Below, piece by piece: positions 60,070 to 64,000 of a stretch of DNA of 64,000 bases (position 1 is its first letter; every line of letters begins with the position of its first letter). The DNA is from Leifsonia xyli (GTDB lineage: Bacteria > Actinomycetota > Actinomycetes > Actinomycetales > Microbacteriaceae): assembly GCA_003243275.1 (NCBI GenBank), contig QFQR01000004.1, positions 124,001-188,000 on the forward strand, given 5' to 3'. The translations under genes were made by a program, and so were the position numbers. Under the pieces are notes generated by a model that was not told where the DNA came from, searched no databases, and worked only from the letters and a program-made list of their open reading frames with translations.

Positions 60070-60137
60070 CAGAAGCAGGATAGATCGACGCGGAACGGGG
60101 GTGAGACCCGCCCGCGGCGCGATTCGTCCTGCTTCTG
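60070..60137. repeat. Intergenic inverted repeat, family H
   Basis: CAGAAGCAGGA (60070-60080) and its inverse (60127-60137) with a 46-bp loop. It begins 7 bp after the stop of the small membrane protein. Confidence 0.7.
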
Positions 60138-60156
60138 CGACAGCTACCGTGGGTTG

Positions 60157-61077
60157 GTGAGCACCGCACCCTGGCCCGAACCCGAACTGCCGGCCGAACG
60201 TCGCCCCGCGCGCTGGGGTGGGGCGCTCGCGAGCGTCGGCATCGGACTCGGTGCCGCGATCCTCGGCCTGCTGCCGTGGATCGTGACCGGGATGCGACTG
60301 CCGCTGCAGAACCTCTGGGTGCTGCCGGGCGGCATGCCCGTCGCCTGGCTGCCGTTCAGCCAGTACACGGTCGCCTACGTGCTGGGGCTGCTCGTGGTGG
60401 GTGCCGCGGCCGCGGGGATCGCGGCACGCGCCCTGCGGGATCGCCTGCCGCGCGCCGCACCGTTCTCGATCGCAGCCGGGCTGCTGTTCGTGCAGCTCGT
60501 GGCGACCGCGCAGGCCACCGAGGTGCTGCGCATGGGCATCCGCACCGGACGCGACGGGAGCGTCTACCTCGCCGCCTGCGTCGCCGTCGCCGCGTTCGGC
60601 ATCGCCGTGGGTGTGCTGCTCTTCGGCCTCATCGCCCGCGGCGCGCGCCCCGCCGCGGTCGTCGCGCTCGCACTCGCGGCGGTCGCGACCGGATGGTGGA
60701 TGGCGGGCGCGCCCTTCCTGCTCTCTCCGCTGCCGCCCCTGCTCGTGCCGCTCGCCACCTGGGCACCTGCCGTGCTCGTGGGTGTCGCGATCGCCTGGGG
60801 AGGCATCCGTGCGGCGGGGCGGATCGTCGCCGCAGCCATGAGCCTCGGGGTGCTGTGGGTGGTGCCGGCGCTCGCCGGCGGCGTGCAGGCGGCGGTCGGG
60901 TCGCGGGCACTGCTGCGAAGCCCCGCGGAGCTGCTCGAGCACGGATGGCGCGTGTTCCTCGCGGAGCTGACGACACCGGAGCTCGTGCTCCCGCGGATCG
61001 GGGTGGCGGTGCTGGTTGCCGCGCTGGGGGTGGGCGTGGGAACGGGGGTCTCGAGACGCGGCGCCCCTCGACCCTGA
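60157..61077 (+). CDS. Multi-pass membrane protein, function unknown
   Basis: A 306-residue protein with about eight transmembrane helices separated by short loops (for example ASVGIGLGAAILGLLPWIV and YVLGLLVVGAAAAGIAARAL). GTG at 60157 is preferred over a TTG one codon upstream. Its stop lies in a short palindrome shared with the converging gene. Confidence 0.7.
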   Translation: MSTAPWPEPELPAERRPARWGGALASVGIGLGAAILGLLPWIVTGMRLPLQNLWVLPGGMPVAWLPFSQYTVAYVLGLLVVGAAAAGIAARALRDRLPRAAPFSIAAGLLFVQLVATAQATEVLRMGIRTGRDGSVYLAACVAVAAFGIAVGVLLFGLIARGARPAAVVALALAAVATGWWMAGAPFLLSPLPPLLVPLATWAPAVLVGVAIAWGGIRAAGRIVAAAMSLGVLWVVPALAGGVQAAVGSRALLRSPAELLEHGWRVFLAELTTPELVLPRIGVAVLVAALGVGVGTGVSRRGAPRP

Positions 61078-61090
61078 GCCCGGGGCTCAG
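61074..61090. terminator. Short palindrome carrying both convergent stop codons
   Basis: CTGAGCCCGGGGCTCAG, 8-bp arms. TGA at 61075-61077 ends the membrane-protein gene and TGA on the other strand (61089-61087) ends the acetyltransferase gene. Confidence 0.7.
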
Positions 61091-61371
61091 CGGGTGAGCA
61101 GCGGCTGATACTCCGGATGCCGTGCGATGTAGGCGGCGATGAACGGGCACTGCGCCACGACGCGCGTGCCGTCTTCCGCCGCCACGGCATCCAGCGCCTT
61201 CTTGGCGAGCAGCGAGCCGAGCCCGCGCTCCTGGATCGACGGGTCGACCTCGGTGTGGGTGAAGGTGATGACGCCGTGCTCGCGCCGGTACAGCGCCTTG
61301 CCGATCACCTCGCCGTCGCGTTCGAGCACGAAGCGGCTGCGTTCCGGAAGATCGACGACCTGATCGCTCAT
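61087..61371 (-). CDS. Small GNAT-type N-acetyltransferase (YjdJ-like)
   Basis: A 94-residue protein of the GCN5-related YjdJ class. It has the acetyl-CoA loop motif QERGLGSLLAKKAL and the terminal CPFIAAYIARHPEY typical of this short family. Substrate unknown. Confidence 0.9.
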   Translation of the reverse strand: MSDQVVDLPERSRFVLERDGEVIGKALYRREHGVITFTHTEVDPSIQERGLGSLLAKKALDAVAAEDGTRVVAQCPFIAAYIARHPEYQPLLTR

Positions 61372-61388
61372 GCTGCGACGCTACGCGA

Positions 61389-62405
61389 TCACTCCGAGCC
61401 GCGCTCGATCACCCGCGTCGGCATCATCGTGATCTGCGACGCGGTGCCGCCGTCGATCAGTCGCAACAGCACGTCGACCATGAGGCGGCCCTGCTCTACG
61501 GTGGGCTGTTCGACGGTCGTGAGCGGCGGGTTCGACGACTGGGCGGCGTAGTCGTTGTCGAAGGTCACCAGCCCGAGGTCGTGCGGCACCGTTCTGCCGC
61601 TGCCGCGCAGCACGTTGAGCGCCCCCTGCGCCATGAGCGAGTTCGCCGCGAACACGCCGTCGAGCTCGACGCCGCGCTCGAGCAGCCGACGCATGGCTGC
61701 TTCGCCGCCCGCGGGGCTGAAGTCGCCGTGCTCCACGAGGTCGGTCGGGATGCCGGCCGCGTCGAGCGCTTGGCGCCAGCCCTCGAGGCGGTCGAGCCCC
61801 GCCGACATGTCGGCGGGACCGGCGATCGTCGCGATGCGCCGCCGCCCCTTCTCGATGAGCTTGGCGGTCACGCTGCGCGCGGCCGCCACGTTGTCGACGT
61901 CGATGTAGTAGGCATCCGAGCCCTCTTGGCTCATGGGGCGCCCGCCGAACACCACAGGGATCGACTTCGCAAGCTGGGTGTAGGAGCGGTCGTCGGAGTG
62001 GTGGGACAGCAGCAGCGCCCCGTCGATGTTGCCCGCCTGCAGGTATCGGCGCGTCTTCTCGCCGTCGCGTTCGGCGGCGATCACGAGGCTCAGCGTGTAG
62101 TCGGTGTCGGAGAGGTACATCGCGATCCCCTGCACGACGGTCGCGAAGTAGGGGTCGGCGAAGAACCGTGCCGTGTTCTCGGGGATGACGAGCGCGATCG
62201 ACTGGGTGCGTTTACTCGCCAGGATGCGTGCGGCGCGGTTCGGCACGTAGCCGAGCTCGTCGATCGCGCGGCGGACCGCGGCGAGCGCCTCCGGGGTGAC
62301 CTTGGGGGAGTCGTTGACGACGCGTGACACCGTGGAGCGCGACACGCCGGCGGCCTTGGCGACCTGTTCGAGGGTCGGCGCGCTTCCGTGCAGTTCCGGG
62401 GTCAT
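61389..62405 (-). CDS. LacI-family transcriptional regulator
   Basis: A 338-residue regulator with an N-terminal helix-turn-helix (LEQVAKAAGVSRSTVSRVV) and a periplasmic-binding-protein-like sugar domain. It lies 33 bp downstream of the beta-glucosidase gene on the same strand and probably represses that operon in response to cellobiose or another beta-glucoside. The operator should lie beyond the right edge. Confidence 0.93.
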   Translation of the reverse strand: MTPELHGSAPTLEQVAKAAGVSRSTVSRVVNDSPKVTPEALAAVRRAIDELGYVPNRAARILASKRTQSIALVIPENTARFFADPYFATVVQGIAMYLSDTDYTLSLVIAAERDGEKTRRYLQAGNIDGALLLSHHSDDRSYTQLAKSIPVVFGGRPMSQEGSDAYYIDVDNVAAARSVTAKLIEKGRRRIATIAGPADMSAGLDRLEGWRQALDAAGIPTDLVEHGDFSPAGGEAAMRRLLERGVELDGVFAANSLMAQGALNVLRGSGRTVPHDLGLVTFDNDYAAQSSNPPLTTVEQPTVEQGRLMVDVLLRLIDGGTASQITMMPTRVIERGSE

Positions 62406-62438
62406 GGGGATCCTTCTGGCCGAGGCCGGCCGTACGTC

Positions 62439-63860
62439 CTATGAGGCGAGGGTACGCGCGTCAGCGGCGACGGCGGCGAAAGCCCATCCGGAGTCCTTCA
62501 CGATGCGTTGCTGCGTCTCGTAGTTCACGTACACGATCCCGAACCGCTTCTCGTAGCCCCAGGCCCATTCGAAGTTGTCCATGAGCGACCAGGCGAAGTA
62601 GCCCCGCACATCCGCTCCCTCGTCGATCGCCTGGGCGACCGCCTCGAGGTGACGCTCGAGGAAGTCGACCCGCTGGGCGTCGTGCACGCCTCCGTCGGGG
62701 GCGACGACGTCATCCCAGGCGGAGCCGTTCTCGGTGATGTACATCGCAGGCAGGTTGTCGTACTGCCGGCCGAGGCGCACGAGCAGTCGGCGCAGCCCGT
62801 CGGGGTTGATCTCCCATCCCATCGCCGTCTGCGGAAGGCCTCGCGTCGGGCTCGTGATGAACTCCGAGCCCACGAACCACGACGAGGTCGCCTTCGAGGT
62901 CGGTGCGAGACCGCGCGGATGCCCGTCCGGCAGCGGATGCCCGGAGACGTTGTCGTCGTGGTAGTGGTTGACGCCGAGGAAGTCGATCGGCTGGTGGATG
63001 ATCGCGAGGTCGCCGTCGTGCACGAGCTCGTCGAAGCGGTGCGCGGCGACGTCGTCGAGGAAGTCGGCCGGGTAGGCCCCCAGCAGGATCGGCTCGAGGT
63101 AGGCGCGGTTCCAGAGTGCGTCGAGTCGGCGGGCCGCGTCGAGATCGACGGGGTCGTTCGGGTCGTTCGGCACCGCGTTGGTGAGGTTGAGCGTGATGCC
63201 CAGCTTCTCGGCGCCGCGCGCCCGCAGCTCCTTCACGGCGAGGCCGTGCGCGAGGTGCTGGTGGTGCAGTGCCGCGAGTCCCGCGCGCGGTTCCTGACGT
63301 CCGGGGGCGTGCTCGCCGCCCGCGTAGGAGATGAGCGAGGAGCACAGCGGCTCGTTGAACGTCGTCCAGTGGGTGACCCGGTCGCCGAGTGCCTCGTGCA
63401 TCACGATCGCGTAGTCGAGGAAGCGCTGGGCGGTGTCGCGGTTGGCCCAGCCGCCGGTCTCCTCGACGGCCTGCGGCAGATCCCAGTGGTAGAGGGTGAG
63501 CCAGGGCAGGATGCCGTTCTCCAGCAGTTCGTCGACGAGCCGGCTGTAGAAGTCGATGCCCGCGGGGTTGACCGCGCCATCCGCCGGCTTGACCCGTGCC
63601 CAGCTCGTGGAGAAGCGGTAGCTGTCGAGGCCGAGCTCCTTCATGAGCTGCACGTCCTGCGGCATCCGGTGGTAGTGGTCGACCGCCATCTCGGGGGTGT
63701 CGCCGTAGGCGACGTTGCCGGGGATGCGGGCGAAGTGGTCCCAGATGGAGTCGAGCTTGCCGTCTTCGTGCGCGGCGCCCTCGATCTGGGCGGCGGCGGT
63801 GGCGGCACCCCAGAGGAACCCGACCGGCCACTCGAACCCGTCGGGGAGTGTGAGCGCCAT
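62439..63860 (-). CDS. Beta-glucosidase, glycoside hydrolase family 1
   Basis: A 473-residue retaining glycosidase with acid/base E170 in TTFNEPL and nucleophile E377 in YITENGS. It also has FLWGAATAAAQIEGA at the start and the aglycone segment FEWAWGYEKRFGIVYVNYE near the end. No signal peptide, so it acts on imported disaccharides. Its ATG overlaps the permease stop (TGATG). Confidence 0.95.
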   Translation of the reverse strand: MALTLPDGFEWPVGFLWGAATAAAQIEGAAHEDGKLDSIWDHFARIPGNVAYGDTPEMAVDHYHRMPQDVQLMKELGLDSYRFSTSWARVKPADGAVNPAGIDFYSRLVDELLENGILPWLTLYHWDLPQAVEETGGWANRDTAQRFLDYAIVMHEALGDRVTHWTTFNEPLCSSLISYAGGEHAPGRQEPRAGLAALHHQHLAHGLAVKELRARGAEKLGITLNLTNAVPNDPNDPVDLDAARRLDALWNRAYLEPILLGAYPADFLDDVAAHRFDELVHDGDLAIIHQPIDFLGVNHYHDDNVSGHPLPDGHPRGLAPTSKATSSWFVGSEFITSPTRGLPQTAMGWEINPDGLRRLLVRLGRQYDNLPAMYITENGSAWDDVVAPDGGVHDAQRVDFLERHLEAVAQAIDEGADVRGYFAWSLMDNFEWAWGYEKRFGIVYVNYETQQRIVKDSGWAFAAVAADARTLAS

Positions 63861-64000
63861 CAGCCCTTCACCGCCCCGGACATGATCCCGGAGATGAGCT
63901 GTTTGCCCGCCAGGAGGAAGAGGATGAGCAGCGGCACGATCGACACGATGGTTCCCGCGAGCACCATCGAGTAGTCGGGGGTGTGGCCGCCGGAGGCGTT
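63860..64000 (-). CDS. Carbohydrate ABC transporter permease, C-terminal end (MalG type; cut by right edge)
   Basis: The last 46 residues are visible: a loop ending PDYSMVLAGTIVSIVPLLIL, one transmembrane helix and the terminal motif SGIMSGAVKG, typical of CUT1 sugar permeases. It is overlapped by the beta-glucosidase gene and probably imports its substrate. Confidence 0.9.
   Translation of the reverse strand, partial: NASGGHTPDYSMVLAGTIVSIVPLLILFLLAGKQLISGIMSGAVKG

Overview
The window is about 70% GC chromosomal DNA from an actinobacterium. The best guess is a member of the Microbacteriaceae. This rests on codon usage, DtxR/IdeR-like iron boxes, an HspR-controlled chaperone operon with HAIR operators, a bifunctional dCTP deaminase/dUTPase of mycobacterial type, and a frame-independent excess of the hexamer GGATGC/GCATCC. 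It is mostly core chromosome with a few acquired patches. No rRNA or CRISPR array is present, and the only tRNA is a tRNA-Gly(CCC).

Layout. 1-1095: the end of an integrated element, with a tyrosine integrase (cut by the window edge) and a small His-rich protein next to the 3' end of tRNA-Gly. 1138-4747: dcd, idi, a MarR-like regulator and an UMF1/Atg22-type transporter. 4800-11631: heat-shock region dnaK-grpE-dnaJ-hspR and clpB, with three HAIR sites. 11691-24947: acs, a flavin monooxygenase pair, a foreign-looking Fic protein, fadD, threonine aldolase, an ABC exporter with a DesKR-type two-component system, and a MarR regulator. 25034-38271: metabolic genes, including an intact but catalytically degenerate PutA, an AsnC-DDAH-RocD arginine/ornithine unit, oxidoreductases and an esterase. 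38278-44772: a seven-gene operon in which every junction is a 4-bp ATGA/GTGA overlap (REC-PIG-L fusion, ATP-grasp, PHP phosphoesterase, membrane GT2, 49-aa membrane protein, response regulator, PAS histidine kinase). It looks like an undescribed glycan/signalling system. 44892-45995 and 55954-58822: a haem ABC transporter split into two loci (hmuT; lipoate-ligase-like gene-hmuU-hmuV), each preceded by a DtxR-like box. 46423-49930: the conserved circularly permuted ATP-grasp/alpha-E/transglutaminase unit. 54773-55827: a HEPN/nucleotidyltransferase toxin-antitoxin module. 61389-64000: a beta-glucoside operon (sugar ABC permease, GH1, LacI), cut at the right edge.

Two layers of short repeats overlie the genes. 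One is a set of perfect or near-perfect intergenic palindromes in at least eight sequence families, nearly always at gene 3' ends. Their arms can supply stop codons, and copies show compensatory changes. The other is a dispersed element bounded by GTTTCGATAC/GTATCGAAAC-type ends that sits just upstream of start codons. One copy has become the coding C-terminus of the ATP-grasp gene.

All functions are inferred by reading the sequence; no database search was run.
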